This document shows, piece by piece, positions 26,501 to 38,092 of a DNA stretch of 64,000 nt (within the stretch, counting starts at the first letter, position 1; every line of letters begins with the position of its first letter). The notes under the pieces were generated by a model. The model had not been told where the DNA came from, ran no database searches, and saw only the letters and a list, made by a program, of their open reading frames with translations. The DNA is from Phoronis australis. Its lineage: Eukaryota; Phoronida; Phoronidae. The DNA is taken from the NCBI GenBank assembly GCA_002633005.1, contig NMRA01000836.1, positions 1-64,000 of the forward strand. Direction: 5' to 3'. A program made the translations under genes and the position numbers.

Positions 26501-27519
26501 CGTTGCTGGAAGCCCGGCCTAACAATGATGCGAACGTTGCGAAGTCATCACGGTTAAATGGCGGTCCATTATCAGATTTCAACACCTAAGGAGTACGGCC
26601 CTCCTGATGACGAGTTTGATGTTTTTAGGTGGAAGCAGACACAACAGCTTCCTCAGAAAGTGGAAAGCGTTGCAAGATCTCCTCTTTCCTGTCACAATAT
26701 GAACGGAGGAAGTTCTTTGTAGCTTTAATATTAATTTGCTTTCATTGATTTTAGGTGGGCCGGAAAGTTCTATAGTTAATATCGCGAGCACTGCGTCTGT
26801 GGTTGCCGCACGAACATTTTCGGCATATAATACGTCCAAGGCTGGTCTGGTGATGCTGAGTAAATGCATGGCGCTGGATATATCGTCTTCAGGAGTGAGA
26901 GTCAACTGCGTTAGTCCAGGATGGACGTGGACAGGAATTGTAAGTACAGCTGCATTGCTTGACTGTGGGTTGTATAAGATGAGCAGTCTAGAAAGTAACT
27001 CCTTTTTTTGTAATTCCTTTCATTAAGCGGCTGTAAACCTGCCTTCCTTGGAAATAAAGATTTAGAGTACTTATTGTTGTGATATAGGTAACTGTTCCTT
27101 TGTCAAATTATATACAAATTCGGTTCGTTACTCCTGGACACCAGACTGTTTTTGTAGTTATTTTTGTGAGAAACCGTCTTTACGCATCACAGTGTGGTGC
27201 AAAACGACCGTGTTAAGGAATGGCTCACTAATTTTTTCTTTAATCATTTAGTCAGCGGAAGTAGGTTTAAACAGCTGCTGGAACGCTTAAGGTACATGTT
27301 TATTTCCAGCCTTTGGATCTCTACAAAACTGAGGATGAATTCATAAAGAAGCATGGACGTGCTCAAATGGGCAACAAGGTCATCCCAAGCTCTGGAATAG
27401 CCTCTGTTGTCGCTTTTATATGTAGCAAAGATGCCATGTACATCAATGCTGCTAACATCCTAGTGGATTTGGGCTACACCGCGATGGGACCTGAAGGAAC
27501 CGGCACCAGTTCTGATTAA
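17544..27519 (+). CDS. Short-chain dehydrogenase/reductase, copy 2 (complete, 291 aa)
   Basis: Exons: 17544-17701, 24615-24832, 25572-25676, 26755-26939, 27310-27519. All have GT-AG borders, consistent phases and a TAA stop; the total is 876 nt. The start is the first ATG of MMTSHPYSAK; an in-frame stop lies just upstream in this copy. Visible family marks are the cofactor motif TGGNYGIG (residues 38-45), NNAA (116-119), Asn143 (SVNVVA), Ser172 (NIAS), Tyr185 and Lys189 (YNTSK), so the N-S-Y-K tetrad is complete. An N-terminal extension of about 30 residues precedes the Rossmann fold, which makes it longer than typical ~250 aa FabG-type reductases. No signal peptide or membrane segment is seen. 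It is expected to be a soluble NAD(P)-dependent oxidoreductase; the substrate cannot be read from sequence. Intron 1 carries a 4.0 kb transposable element and intron 3 a gypsy remnant. The gene is a near twin of the copy ending at 11132. Confidence 0.9.
17875..18060. repeat. Left subterminal palindrome array
   Basis: Repeated motifs of the type TTGCCGCAAGCTTGCAGCAA and shorter variants occur in both orientations about every 15-25 bases. The core GCAAGCTTGC is itself a perfect palindrome. It mirrors the array at 21400-21825 and could be a transposase-binding array. Confidence 0.8.
17983..18426 (-). pseudogene. Truncated retroelement ORF1-like frame inside the 4 kb element
   Basis: About 147 open codons on the - strand, running off into the single N at 18427. 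The part nearest the N contains VKFMSIFGRDRVWRASWN and RTDLPVVLKQKRGKLAARAY. This has the look of the nucleic-acid-binding domain of LINE ORF1-type proteins common in amphioxus. The C-terminal third reads through the subterminal palindrome array and is probably not native. It is incomplete at its N-terminus, so function is unlikely. Confidence 0.5.
18429..18634. repeat. 41-base tandem repeat, five units
   Basis: Five near-identical units begin GGGAAAGTTGCAGGAAAC and end in a variant of AAGTGTTTGC. The array starts right after the single N at 18427, so the true copy number may be collapsed. The unit echoes the TTGCAGGAA words of the subterminal arrays. Confidence 0.9.
18635..21399. other. Interior of the 4 kb element, no gene recognised
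   Basis: AT-rich DNA with many stops in all frames. A 64-codon frame at 20288-20482 has no recognisable similarity. No transposase motif, tRNA or intact frame is seen. The element appears non-autonomous. Confidence 0.6.
21400..21825. repeat. Right subterminal palindrome array
   Basis: Dense copies of GCAAGCTTGCGGCAA and related words, plus a longer tandem unit of about 63 bases containing GGGTTGCAGGAACTGTTCC (near 21494 and 21563). The many overlapping open frames here, rich in Ala, Cys, Lys and Leu, are products of the repeat and not genes. Confidence 0.8.
21843..24614. other. Remainder of SDR copy 2 intron 1
   Basis: It aligns with copy 1 at 4341-6431 apart from 667 extra bases at 23481-24147, which copy 1 lacks. 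The extra piece shows no terminal inverted repeat or clear target duplication, so it may be a deletion from copy 1. No coding exon is recognised. Confidence 0.55.
25780..26600 (-). mobile_element. Decayed Ty3/gypsy-type integrase region in SDR intron 3
   Basis: Reading the - strand from about 26600 gives a SDNGPPFN motif followed by an FA...G stretch. This is the part of the integrase core that contains the second catalytic Asp, as in Ty3/gypsy elements. Further on, near 26200-26120, a GDAVLVKTTEVFN stretch matches the integrase C-terminal GD-x-VLV block. The frame is broken several times by shifts and stops, so it is a dead remnant. No LTRs were delimited. It is in antisense orientation to the host gene. 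Confidence 0.7.
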
Positions 27520-28557
27520 TTGTTGCTCTTTTCCCCGAATCAAGAAACAGGGTTATGCATTCGTCTCCCTTCATTATGAGACATTCTGATACTACGTCAT
27601 ATGTATCACGATTGCCTGGATCAGGTTGTAGGAAATATAAATATTATCTTGAAATATGTTGAAAAGAATTTTAAGACGCTAGCTAACTGTTTTTTAAATA
27701 AGTAAACAATAACAACAACAACTTTTGCATCTATTTCTTTTTCACACAACACTTTCATTCTTCCCTGAGTTTCTGGGTTAAACTCTGAAATCTAATAAAA
27801 TCCTTGTATATTGCAGAAACAGTAATTTTCACATTTGTACCAAATCACTGGAATAATTTTTTTGCAGTATCCTGCCCAATCCAGCGCCAGCGGTCGCTAA
27901 ATGTGCCTCTAAGGTACCGCGGCGGTGGATCGAGGTAGGTGAGAGCACAAGGCATTTGGTACGGTTGCCAGAAGATCCAAGCTTAGCCGCAGGTCCAAAA
28001 GCCGGAAATAAGCTTAACAGGATTGCGTTCCGTTCTCGCCAGAGACTCGCGAAAACGCGGAATTTCACGAAGAATCTCCATGTGTTACAATCAAAGCACG
28101 TGATCACATTAGATTCTCTCAGTTCAGGGTTGTGATCCATATAGACATGAGAATTTCGCTATGGAACCTTGTCATTCATCCCATGCTTCGCATGCAATAC
28201 ATGGCGATATCTGACGGAGTCTTGCGTGATTTTCAGTTGCGTTAACGTGAGATTCTCGTGACGACGGAAAGCACGACGAGGCTCGACTTCAATAACGATA
28301 GTACATCTCCAAAAAGCAAACTCTCTCGAGACAGTACGAGATATTGTGTATCTTTAATGAGAGCACGTGATTTTGTTAGCTTTTCTCGCCACTAGAGTAT
28401 TCTGTTGATTTCTACTCCGATAATTTTTTTCTGATCAACCGCAGTAGCAAGTAGTTTGGCACTTGTAGTCATACTTTTAAGCAATCTACACGTTCAGTCA
28501 TACATTCTGCATTGGCAATGGAAAACTATCAACTTCTGGCTTTTCCCCCCAGATGTG

Positions 28558-31131
28558 AATTTGAATTTCTGAAAAATGTCCCTCCCAATTTTGTAGAGAA
28601 ACATGATTATCGTAGTGGTGGGCTAGAATAGAAAAGGGAACGCCAGTACTGCATTAAATGTGATTACTAAGAAGATGGCGCAGACATCTCTGGATTTTAG
28701 AAGTATTATATATCCCGGCCCGCGAGGCAGATTGCAGTACGCGTATGAAAACGATTACAAAATTCCGAGGTTTTAAAAGACACTATCATCGCTTGAAGTG
28801 CGGCCCTAGAAAAAAATTAAGAGCTTTTACGAGTCCAAACTAAAGGAAAAGGACGACCAGATTCATGACAGTAACAGGGGCGAATCAGTAATTAAGGAAC
28901 CGGGGGTACTAGGATACGCGCGGCAATGCGCGATTCCGAAGGAGCGTAGCGCCCTACAGCGGGGGAGGTCGGGGGATATTATCCCTCCCGTTTCAGAGAA
29001 TTTCGTGTTCTTGTTCACCTGTACCTAAATGGTGCAATTGTCATGCACCCGGGCGAGTTTGTGACTGTTAACGTATCATTGAAGTTTTTCGTAAGATGGT
29101 TTTAAAACCCTTCTCGATTTCGTCACATGAACAGGGTTCACAGGTTCGTAAAACCCTGTTTTGTGCACACCACCACCAAAAGTTTAGTTAAAACATCCGT
29201 ACGATTGAGAATGAGTGGTTTAGACGAATCCCCTAAACAAGCTTCGTTGGTCAAGTCCCAGACTGCGGGTTATAGGAGCAGATAGCCTGAAGAAACCGTG
29301 AGGTATTGTTCCATTTAATTGCCTCATGGAGTGACATGTCACATTTTATTCAACTCACAACTTGCAATCCCAACCAGACAAAGGTATCACTGTGTATCGT
29401 TTCAAATATTTACATGTACAATGTAAACTTGCCACATTTAAACAATGCTCGGTTTGTATACAGACCTTCATCCAGGATTAAGAAAATAGGATCTCCAAAA
29501 CGGGGTTCTCGATATTTCAGTGTGTCTGTGATCCAAAGACGCATTACCCTCACCACTTTTCATAAGGGACCCCCACACTGTGAGTTTTTACAAAGAAATA
29601 CATGTACGTAGACTAAGGTGATTAAATCTGAGTTAACAAACACAACCCCCCTGACATGGTCTCAACTATAATGAACTGACAGTTATTTGCATGACCAATA
29701 TTTATTTCTCATCTGAATTAGGAAAAAGCCGAGATCAATTTATACCGGTAAGTGGTTAAAATCAAAAGTTAAGATGGATAGTACGAGGTTTTATAACCGC
29801 AGTAATTGTTCTGCAGACCGGCATTGCAACTCTGTCGTCTCATAATGTTGGTTTCTTAATGCTTAGTGACAGACGATGGTAGTACGAACCTTGTTTGAGC
29901 TTGCTGAACCAGGTACAATGTACATGTATGTGGTAGCTTTATACATGTACTCCTGTAACGGCTGATGAGTAGCACATGGGACATAACCATGTTGCCATGG
30001 TTTCAATTTCCTGTCTTAGAGCTCTAGGATCCACGTAAACCATAAAGTGTTTTGCAATGGCCATCAAAAGTTGTGATGCGATGAAGATTTATACTTAGAG
30101 TCAAATGGCTATATATGTGCATGTATTAGTTCTTGCTTCGTGTAACTTGCAACCTCTCACACTTGTTGATACTCGAGCATTCTGTCAGCGGCATGGGTAC
30201 GATTGTCACAACTACATGTAATTTATGTCACCCCGTAGACTGCTCTCCTCTAGCAACACCATTATTATATATTACTCGTACCCAAAGTTTTCTTTGCATT
30301 GTATCTTTGGTTTTAGTGTTTTAATGCTCAATTAAAAATTGTCGTGCATCCCATTTTCAGAATGAAACTAGTAAATGGTAACGTGCATAAATTTGGTTTA
30401 ATAGTACCATAAAGAAATCAAATTTATCTGAGTACTAATCAGTAGGCAAAATGAATATGCATTAGACACACATGAAGTACTGATCCTGAGTATATAACAT
30501 CATTTGTTTGACTCCAAGCTAAATGTAGGTAAAGAGGTACGATTTGTGACATAGCCCTTGTATTGCGAAAATATGTTGGGGGTAAGCGCATGTTGTTGTT
30601 ATAGTCAATACCTTTGTCAAAGGTCAGCACATCGTTACTGACAGTAGACTCTGGCCAATTCCTGATATATGACAAAGAAACCAAATGTCCTGAATCAAAA
30701 ATAAAAATAACATTTCCTTCCTTGCCATATCATAAGAGAATTTTTTTTCATTGCCCATTGTTCTTACACAGCTGAATACCTTATAGAATGTACGGTTGAC
30801 AATCCATTGTCATGGCTGTTTTTGGTATTTATACTTAGATTTCAGACTAACGCTAAACGAAACTGTCAAAATATTAGTGTGTTTATTGTGTTTTCTGTAG
30901 TTTGCCTGAAACCGGATCTAATATGAAGCTGCATATAATCCGTGGATGGTCTTTAATGATTATTCATGTCACAGGTATTCAGTCAATGCCGTTATAACAT
31001 TTGTACTTCACAGTTGCCAAATAAAGGTTTAGTCCTGTATTAATTATTAGCATATTGTCAGATAACTTATTCATTTGTTAAAATTAGTTTTAAATATTTT
31101 TCTGAAACATTGATGAGGACTGCAAGACCTG
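28558..31131. other. Intergenic DNA, no gene recognised
   Basis: There is a GC-rich segment at about 28900-28990, with runs such as GCGGGGGAGGTCGGGGG, of a type seen in dispersed invertebrate repeats. A 33-codon frame starting ATGGCGCAG at about 28674 has a good start context but no recognisable similarity. The rest is AT-rich and shows nothing that can be named. Confidence 0.5.
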
Positions 31132-33113
31132 GGGCCCGTTCCAACAAAACTGACTTAGTTAAGATAAATCTTAAATTTTAATAAATTTCAAAATAAAAGT
31201 TATATTTGCCTCAAAACCAATTCAAGAAAAAGTTCTTATGTTTGACCTAAGTGATTGACTTAAGTTTTGTCTTACTTCAAGGGCGGCGCACCATAGGGGG
31301 CTGGGGGGGGGGGGGGGGGTATAGCCCCCATTTTTTCAGGGCTGCGCCGCCTATGCATAATAGTCCATAGCAAATACCAACACCGGAACAAACGAATGTC
31401 ACGCATACGCGGCGGAACCTCACCTGCGTTAGATTCNCGCGCCACTCACGATTCGCATCCGAAGAAACACCGCCATTTTGAACTTGCGGTGAACCCGGAA
31501 GTACAATTCATTCAGGAACCCAGGCCGAGAAAACGCCGTCAGTGCGGCGACTGGAGCAGTACCTGTACTGTTACCAGCCAGTAAACGGGGATAACAAAAA
31601 ATCGACAGCGCGCCTTAATTTTGATAAAATCAAACTAGGGACAATTTTATGGAATTTGCTGAAGAAATGTGGCCAATAAATTTTGACAGAAATTATTTTG
31701 CCAGACTCGGGACCGCAGCCTAGTCGGACCCGTTGCGGGTCGAGACCAGACACTGGCGAACGGTAAATGCATGCGGTTGCAAGCTGCTTTCATTGTCGAA
31801 GTAAAATGGTCAAATGATAAATGCTGCATATATTCAAGGGTAGTTTCAGACACTTGCATAAAATTACGGGCTGGTTAGTCCTGTGTCACACTGCCGCGGC
31901 AGACCTTAGTTAGCCTCACTCACCAGCTACCATTGAAGACTATATAATATTAATAGTCAAAATACAGCTTGTTAGTAGGCCTATACATGTACAGCTTTGC
32001 GCCAAGGCTACCCTTAGGCCTAACTGGTCGCTGGCCACAAACACAAAAAAACACGAAAATTGAACAAAGTTTCTTTTTTGTAGCAATTGTCAAAATGTAT
32101 CAACGTTAAATCTTCACAAATTACAAAGTAGCCGATTGAACATGCCTTTCAGTTCAGCAAAAGTCGCCATTGTCGGTGCCGCCAGAAATGACGAAGTCCA
32201 ACGGGAATTGTGAGCACATTTATCACTTAACGAGTAACAAGTGCGAGGCTGAAATTTGGTGAACACTGCTAAATCGTGCAGAATAGTAAGTAAAGATATG
32301 TCTAATTAAATTTCACCGTAATTTGTTGGCGAAAACAATTTACACAAAGTTTTAAACTCGTAACTCATCCCGCTGTCCTCCAATATGGCCGACACGATCC
32401 AAACAAAGTGACCCAAATTTCGCCACAAAACTTGCAATAACTTTACAGTGCTTGCCCCGATTTTGATACTTTTTCGATTTTTACTAGATAGATTGTACTA
32501 CCTTTCCGATGATAGCAAAGTACTTTTTCAAAACGAGGAAAAAAATAAAACCAAGAAAATTGGTTCAACCCATATTGGTTCCTAGGTTCGACCGGCCTAC
32601 GTAAGGAACTAAACACCAATGCTATTTTAACATACTAAGTACGCGTAACATTCCAAAAAAATCAACAACCACCAACTACAAACTATAAATACACTACATA
32701 TGCAAACGAATCACGATATATTACTAATAAAACAAAATAATGAAGACTTTTGGAGCAAGCCATAGCACATTCAGTTACAAGGAAAAAATTGCGGCTTTCA
32801 GGACAAGTTCCTGAACTGATGAGCCGGAAATGTGGGTACGAAATAACCGATGACAACCGGTAATCATACGCTCAGAGAGAAGGGTCAAATACTGTTAAAA
32901 ATCGCTTTTGGCAAGAAGGGGAAAAGAATATAAAGAAAAGGCGTCGAAAATAAGAATTTATGTAGTAAGTATTTTCGGATACTGGAACCACATGGGCAGT
33001 TTGAGAGGACTTTAACTAAGTTACCGAATGTGGAAGTTTCAAAGTTTGAAAGTTAAGACAAATTTTAAACTTTTGTAAAAAATGAACTAAAATTCAGTTT
33101 CTTGGAACAGGCT
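31132..33113. mobile_element. ~2.0 kb element with GGGCCCGTTCCA ends
   Basis: The left end (GGGGCCCGTTCCAACAAAAC) and the right end (GTTTCTTGGAACAGGCTCC) are inverted partners. They match the left and right ends of a 240-base element at 62229-62470. The interior has no transposase. It contains a nested GGCGGCGCACCATAGG-type element at 31281-31355 and a single N at 31437. It may be one long non-autonomous element, or two element ends that happen to bracket unrelated DNA. Confidence 0.5.
31281..31355. mobile_element. Short inverted-repeat element, GGCGGCGCACCATAGG family
   Basis: The left end GGGCGGCGCACCATAGG pairs with the right end GGCTGCGCCGCCTATG. A G-run and TATAGCCCCC lie between them. 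The same family occurs at 38646-38778. The 15-base G homopolymer is likely length-variable. Confidence 0.6.
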
Positions 33114-33389
33114 CCAAATCTCTATCTCAAGTCACTTTTGAGGAAGCACACCCTGACCCTGAGGCGCTAGTATTATTTAAATTCCGTCGTCAAAATTGTC
33201 ACTGCCTAATGAGCTAGCCTATATTTATCTCATTGTACAGACTTGTCTAGCAATCTGAAATGCATCAACTGGGTAGAGTTCAATAACACTATCACCTCAT
33301 GATAAAAACAACATTTTCAAAAACTGTGTGAGACCATAGACTATAGGTAGGGACTGCCAACTAATATCTATGGTGAGACAGATTCGCTA

Positions 33390-33590
33390 CCCCGATTACG
33401 ATATCTTATCAATCTTGTCATGCCGTGTTTGGTTTTCACTTTTATTGTATTGTTCATTATTTTATTATTTATGCTTTCCATGTTATTATTCACAATTAGC
33501 TTTGGGCTAGTGTTTGTCTGTTTTATCAAACTGACTATAAATAAAGAGATTGGTTGATTGATTGATTGATTGATTCATTGATTGGGCAAA
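33390..33590 (+). mobile_element. LINE 3' end with TGAT microsatellite tail
   Basis: An AT-rich 3' untranslated-like stretch ends with AAATAAAGAGATTGG followed by (TTGA)n at about 33549-33585. Short tandem tails of this kind mark the 3' ends of CR1/L2-type LINEs. No coding part is left. Confidence 0.55.
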
Positions 33591-33680
33591 ATCGCTCATC
33601 CAAATCTCGACGAAATGACCATGATTAGCAGAAGACGTTCTTGCCGGAAGTAAAGAGTGCCAAGTGTCGCTAGAGGGTAA

Positions 33681-33688
33681 TGACGTCA
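33681..33688. promoter_or_regulatory. CRE-like palindrome TGACGTCA upstream of PHPT1
   Basis: A perfect CREB/ATF consensus site about 215 bases upstream of the inferred PHPT1 initiator ATG. Its role is inferred from motif and position only. Confidence 0.35.
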
Positions 33689-33904
33689 GATCAAATATTT
33701 TGTCCATTGAAAATATACAGTTTTGGCGGTCTATTTATGTATGGTGAGACACCGACGTGTATTTTCAAAACGAACACATAATTTTGCTCATCGTTTTGTT
33801 GTGAGACTGCCAATGAACTTTTTACTCTGAGATCAGTCTGCTTCGAGAGTACTTTTATGAAACGGCAATAGAGGGCGCACCTCTCGACTAGTGTGACTGG
33901 TACA

Positions 33905-36661
33905 ATGGTAGGTGGTCAGGCGAAGGGTATTTTGACTATTTTGTTTATTCCTAACATTTGTATATGATTTGGTGAATATGCATTGAGTGTAATGAAAAAA
34001 GACCTCTTTTAATCACTCGTCACGGGTAATTATTCTTTGTTAAACTGGTTAGGTCTGCAGAAAATTTTGCCGGTGTTTACTCACTTCACTAACTCACTGA
34101 GACTTTGTCTTTGAATTAGATTTAGAATTTGATTGAACCTGGCCACCACTGACTAGCACTAGCACCGTCACAATACACACAGGGTACACAGTACCACCGT
34201 CTCAACTGGCCACAGAGATACCATGGCTATGCGATAGGCAATCCATTCGCTGTACGCTTCTCAGCGAAATTATGCTTCACCCCGCGGATTATTCCATCAA
34301 CATCATGTTACCGGCACCTTTTGGCAGCTTTGCCTGGGACTGTGCATAGAGAATTGATGGCCAAGACTAGGAGGGACCCGGCACTGGTCGTATAAAGTGG
34401 TCCCTGATTTAGAAAACCAGGCAATCACTGAATAACGGGCCCGTTATTTAGTGGATGAACTGGTTCTCTAAATCAGGGATCGCTATATTCGACCAGTGCC
34501 GGAGGGACCCCGCATAGGACACCGTTGATGTCTTTAACTCTTTCCAGCTTGAGCAAGTACTCCTGCAATCAAACTTTTTTCAAAAAGTTGTTCGTTCAGT
34601 TGCCCAAATAGGCAACTGGCCATTTTATTTCTGAAGATACGATATCACGCATATCTGGTCCATATGTAACAGATTGTTCTAAAATGGCCCACGACCCCAT
34701 CGACCCACAGCCCCTGACCACAGCCCTCATGACCCACAAACTCTTCAACCCACGACTAGTGGCAATAGATGTATCTTTGCGCTTTTTACACATTTTATAA
34801 TCATATTACATCACTGAACGACTTTCCCCATAAGACACACCTACAAGCAAATTTGCTCTGGTTGAATTCTGGTGGTTAAAAACAGAAAGTGATGTGAGAA
34901 CTTGATCAGAAATAGATGAGTGCTATCGTTGTCACAGAAATAAGTCCAAGAGCGGCTATCAAATTCCGTATTCTACTAAACTTATAGGGGGATGGTACGT
35001 TAACGTGAATGGATGTAATTTCACATTTTCGTTATTTGCTTTCTACTATGTACTTATTTACAATATACTACATATCATGTTGAGATACTTTTTTAGTTAA
35101 CAGTTTGTTTTTTCAAACTGTGGTCACTCAAGACATTACGTATATTCGTCGGTTCCTCCTACTCTCCCAAAAAAAACTTGAACCTGCTATTCACTGAAGA
35201 GCAGACGAGATGATTGCATTCTGCTGGGAACGACATTTGTACCATTGGTAGGTCTATGGTTCAATTTGGTCATGTTGTTTTCTTTCTGTTTTTGGCTTTC
35301 AAGCTTGCTCAATTGATTCTCATAATTGTAAAAAAAGCAGGGAAATGCCAGCCAAGCTCGCGGTCCGACTCGTTGGTCCTGCAAATCAACTCTTGTTTTA
35401 TGTTCAGATCGAGTCGAGCTTGTGTAGAGTGGGTCGAGGGGATTGTGGGTTGTGGGTTGAAGGTCGTGGGTCGTGGGACGAGTGGGTTGTGGAGGTCAAG
35501 GGGGTTTCAAAACAATCCATTTGTAAAACTAACCTCTAGCCTATCTGCAATGTAAATAGGTTAGAGGTTGATGTAAATATAGACCTAGAAATAATGTGAC
35601 TTACATCACCACCTCAAAGCAGTTTTAGGAAGCAGTCATCTTCACCCATGTCACCATCATCCTCCTCATCTTCATCGCAATTCCATGTTCTTCATCACAA
35701 CTTCATCTGTCTTCTTCATTCATTGCTGCTACGTTGTCCTCACTGGTGTCAAACTTTTTTTATTCAAATTATGCCAAGTGTTGCCCTTGTATTGTCTTTG
35801 TTTACAACTACAGGCTGCGTCATCTCAGCTAGCCTCTGTCAAGGATGTTGACATCGACTCGTCGGGAAGATTTAAATACATTTTGATCAAAGTATACCTC
35901 AAAAGTGAACCTAAGGATTTCAAATACATTGTCCGGGGGTACGGCAGGTGCGGCTTTCATGGTGAGTGGTAGTGTTATCAAGTTAAGTGGAGTGTTATTA
36001 AGTTAAGTGGAGTGTTATTAAGTTAAGTGGAGTGTTATTAAGTTAAGTGTTATTTATAAGTAGTTATGTGTTGTAATTTACGTTAACTCTTCCATTACCA
36101 GGGGATATTATGGATGATGTTGAACCAGGCATAACTCAGAATGGGTGCGGCCCTCTTAAGTGTGAGTGTCTCGGCGGGGGACGTATTGTGCACGATCCCA
36201 AACACAAAACATTAGAAGTGTTTGGATATTCTCAGGTGAGCAGCTGTTATTTAATTCTAATGAGGTGAATATTCACCTAAAATGTTAGACCATCTCTGAC
36301 TTCACTTGATAAGTGCTGTGCACATACTGTGTCAAAAATCTAGTTCTACTGTCCTGTTGTAGACTCCCTGTAATATGGTTGTACTGTTCTGTCGTAGACT
36401 GACTGTAATTTAGATCTACTGTTCTGTCATAGACTGACTGTAATGTAGAACTTCTGTTCTGTGGTAGCCTGACTGTAATTTAGATCTACTGTTCTGTGGT
36501 AGACTGACTGTAGTCTAATGTGCTGTCCAGATGCTGCATTACTGTGCATTCTATTTATTTTGTTTCAGGGTTATGGGAAAGCTGACCACGAGATCTCTGT
36601 GAAAGTTCTTCAAAAACAGTATGCAGATTACAAGATCACGTGGTCAAACGATGGCTATTGA
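33905..36661 (+). CDS. PHPT1: 14 kDa phosphohistidine phosphatase (Janus family), 125 aa
   Basis: Certain exons are 35814-35961, 36102-36235 and 36569-36661 (stop TGA), with GT-AG borders and matching phases. They encode DVDIDSSGRFKYILIKVY, then VRGY, the catalytic-His context GFHGDI (His50), the family signature CECLGGGRI, and the C-terminus ITWSNDGY. All are hallmarks of PHPT1, which removes phosphate from phosphohistidine in proteins. The first coding exon is inferred: ACAATG followed directly by a GTAGGT donor (33905-33907) would supply only the initiator Met. This gives exactly 125 residues, the length of the human protein. Intron 1 would be 1.9 kb. The protein is soluble with no signal peptide. 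The donor of exon 2 opens a 20-base minisatellite. Confidence 0.93.
34370..34510. mobile_element. Palindromic foldback MITE with 10-base target duplication
   Basis: The element (34380-34500, 121 bases) starts GGCACTGGTCG and ends CGACCAGTGCC. Its two halves are near-complementary through TCCCTGATTTAG, and the centre is itself palindromic (AACGGGCCCGTT). GGAGGGACCC occurs directly on both sides (34370-34379 and 34501-34510). There is no coding capacity. The core matches the element at 60568-60673. It lies in inferred PHPT1 intron 1. Confidence 0.88.
34551..34640. repeat. Dispersed repeat shared with 53206-53290
   Basis: The shared text includes CAAACTTTTTTC, TTCGTTCAGTTGCCCAAAT and GGCAACTG, in the same orientation at both sites. 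Family unknown. Confidence 0.55.
35961..36060. repeat. 20-base minisatellite starting at the PHPT1 exon 2 donor
   Basis: Units start at 35961, 35981, 36001, 36021 and 36041. Later units are of the type AGTTAAGTGGAGTGTTATTA. The first unit contains the real donor (GGTGAGTGG) in place of AGTTAAGTGG. Confidence 0.85.
36340..36520. repeat. ~40-base minisatellite in PHPT1 intron 3
   Basis: About four to five imperfect units contain CTACTGTTCTGTNGTAGACTGACTGTAAT-type text, broken here by N for variable bases. It is wholly intronic, about 105 bases beyond the exon 3 donor. Confidence 0.8.
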
Positions 36662-37044
36662 TTGGTCTATCACACCTGTTCCTGCTCACCATGAAATAGC
36701 TTCATTGCTGCCACCTGAAATGCTGGAATGTTACTTTTTGTGGCTTCAACCGCTGTTGCGGTGGATAATTGGATGGTGTTCACCTGAGAGGTGAAGTGTC
36801 TTGTTGAGGTGCTTTAATGTGACGGAAAACTTTGAGTATGATGTGTCATTCAGCTGGCTGAGGTGACCAGGTGAAGATGCATGCGACACCTGAAGTCGCA
36901 CATGGGAACTAGCAGTACCACCTGACACCACTGTTTGTTACTTGTATTAGTTAGTCTCGAACCAGTCACTGTTAGCAATTGTTCAGTCAGAATGTACACC
37001 AGACTCTTATGTTAACAGACGATTGCTTTGATGCGAAAATTAGT

Positions 37045-37207
37045 GAGAACAAGTGGCGCCACCTGACACCACTGTCTACTGTTTGTATTGTGAGAACAAG
37101 TGGCGCCACCTTACACCACTGTCTACTGCGTGTATTGTGAGAACTAGAGGTGCCACCTAATGTCACTGTTTACTGTTTGTATTGTGAGAACTAGTGGCGC
37201 CACCTGA
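37045..37207. repeat. 47-base minisatellite in the PHPT1 3' region
   Basis: Three to four units begin GAGAACAAGTGGCGCCACC and end TACTGTTTGTATTGT. A further diverged copy lies near 36910-36950. The array lies between the stop codon and the AATAAA at 37287, so it is probably in the 3' UTR. Confidence 0.85.
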
Positions 37208-37286
37208 CATCGTCTATTGGTTGCATCTGTGTTATTGCCGTCAGACATAGCTCTCCATAATGGTGTTACTGGAATGTTGTTAATGA

Positions 37287-37292
37287 AATAAA
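37287..37292 (+). terminator. Poly(A) signal AATAAA, PHPT1
   Basis: First good AATAAA downstream of the PHPT1 stop (about 625 bases), followed by T/G-rich sequence. Confidence 0.5.
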
Positions 37293-37854
37293 CATATGCC
37301 AAGCATGTCTAATTTGCACAAGACCTTTATGAGAGACAGGACATGGACATTGAAGAGCTACGTCAAATACATCTTTGGTGTTATTATGAGTTATTGATAT
37401 GAAAAACTAACTCTCTCATTGACCTCAAAACATAAATCTTATAAGTAAACATTTTTTTTAAATTTGAAAATTTACAATGGTAAAGTATTCTCATGTTCCA
37501 GGGCTTGGAATTTTCCTCTTCATGGCCGTACAACCCATAGCAGATTGGTATAAAGTTAAGACGGAATCAGGTTCTTCTTTAAGAAAATATATTCTTAACA
37601 GGATTAGAATGTATAGTTTTGTATTAGTGTATGGCTAAATACACCGCCAATACAATAAGGTTCTACAATTAACCTTACGTATATGTTGTCACACAACTTT
37701 TGCCCTCGTGTACACACAAAACCGTGGCAAGGGTACTTGTGGTACACTGTTTCACGCCCGGGTACAATATTTCACGCTGTTCAGCTGTTAGGCGTAGCGT
37801 AGTCATGACGTAGTGGAATAGTTTCTAAAGCTTACAACTTCCTTAAAACATAAA

Positions 37855-37857
37855 CAC

Positions 37858-37908
<51 letters not shown>

Positions 37909-37921
37909 AACACACACACAT
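37855..37921. repeat. (CA)n microsatellite
   Basis: Interrupted CACACA/AAACACAC run of about 65 bases. Confidence 0.95.
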
Positions 37922-38092
37922 ATACCTAAATACCTAAGCACCAAGCACCAGCAGAGCTCTAATACGATACCAAAATAATGTACCTAGGACAAATAACAGG
38001 TTGTACTTACCAGTGTGCAATTATGTTAAATTCTGTTAGCCAATCAAATACATGTTTTCTGAAAGGCGAATAAATTTCCTAACAAAATTTAA

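Larger units (their letters stand above)
12788..28557. repeat. Segmental tandem duplication, copy 2
   Basis: This is the second copy of the block that starts near base 86. It is about 15.8 kb, longer than copy 1 because it carries a hAT-like insertion (14165-14940), a ~4.0 kb inverted-repeat element (17860-21842) and about 667 extra bases at 23481-24147. It lacks about 170 bases that copy 1 has near 6785-6950. It contains the intact SDR gene. The right edge is where similarity to copy 1 is lost, near 28557. Confidence 0.85.
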
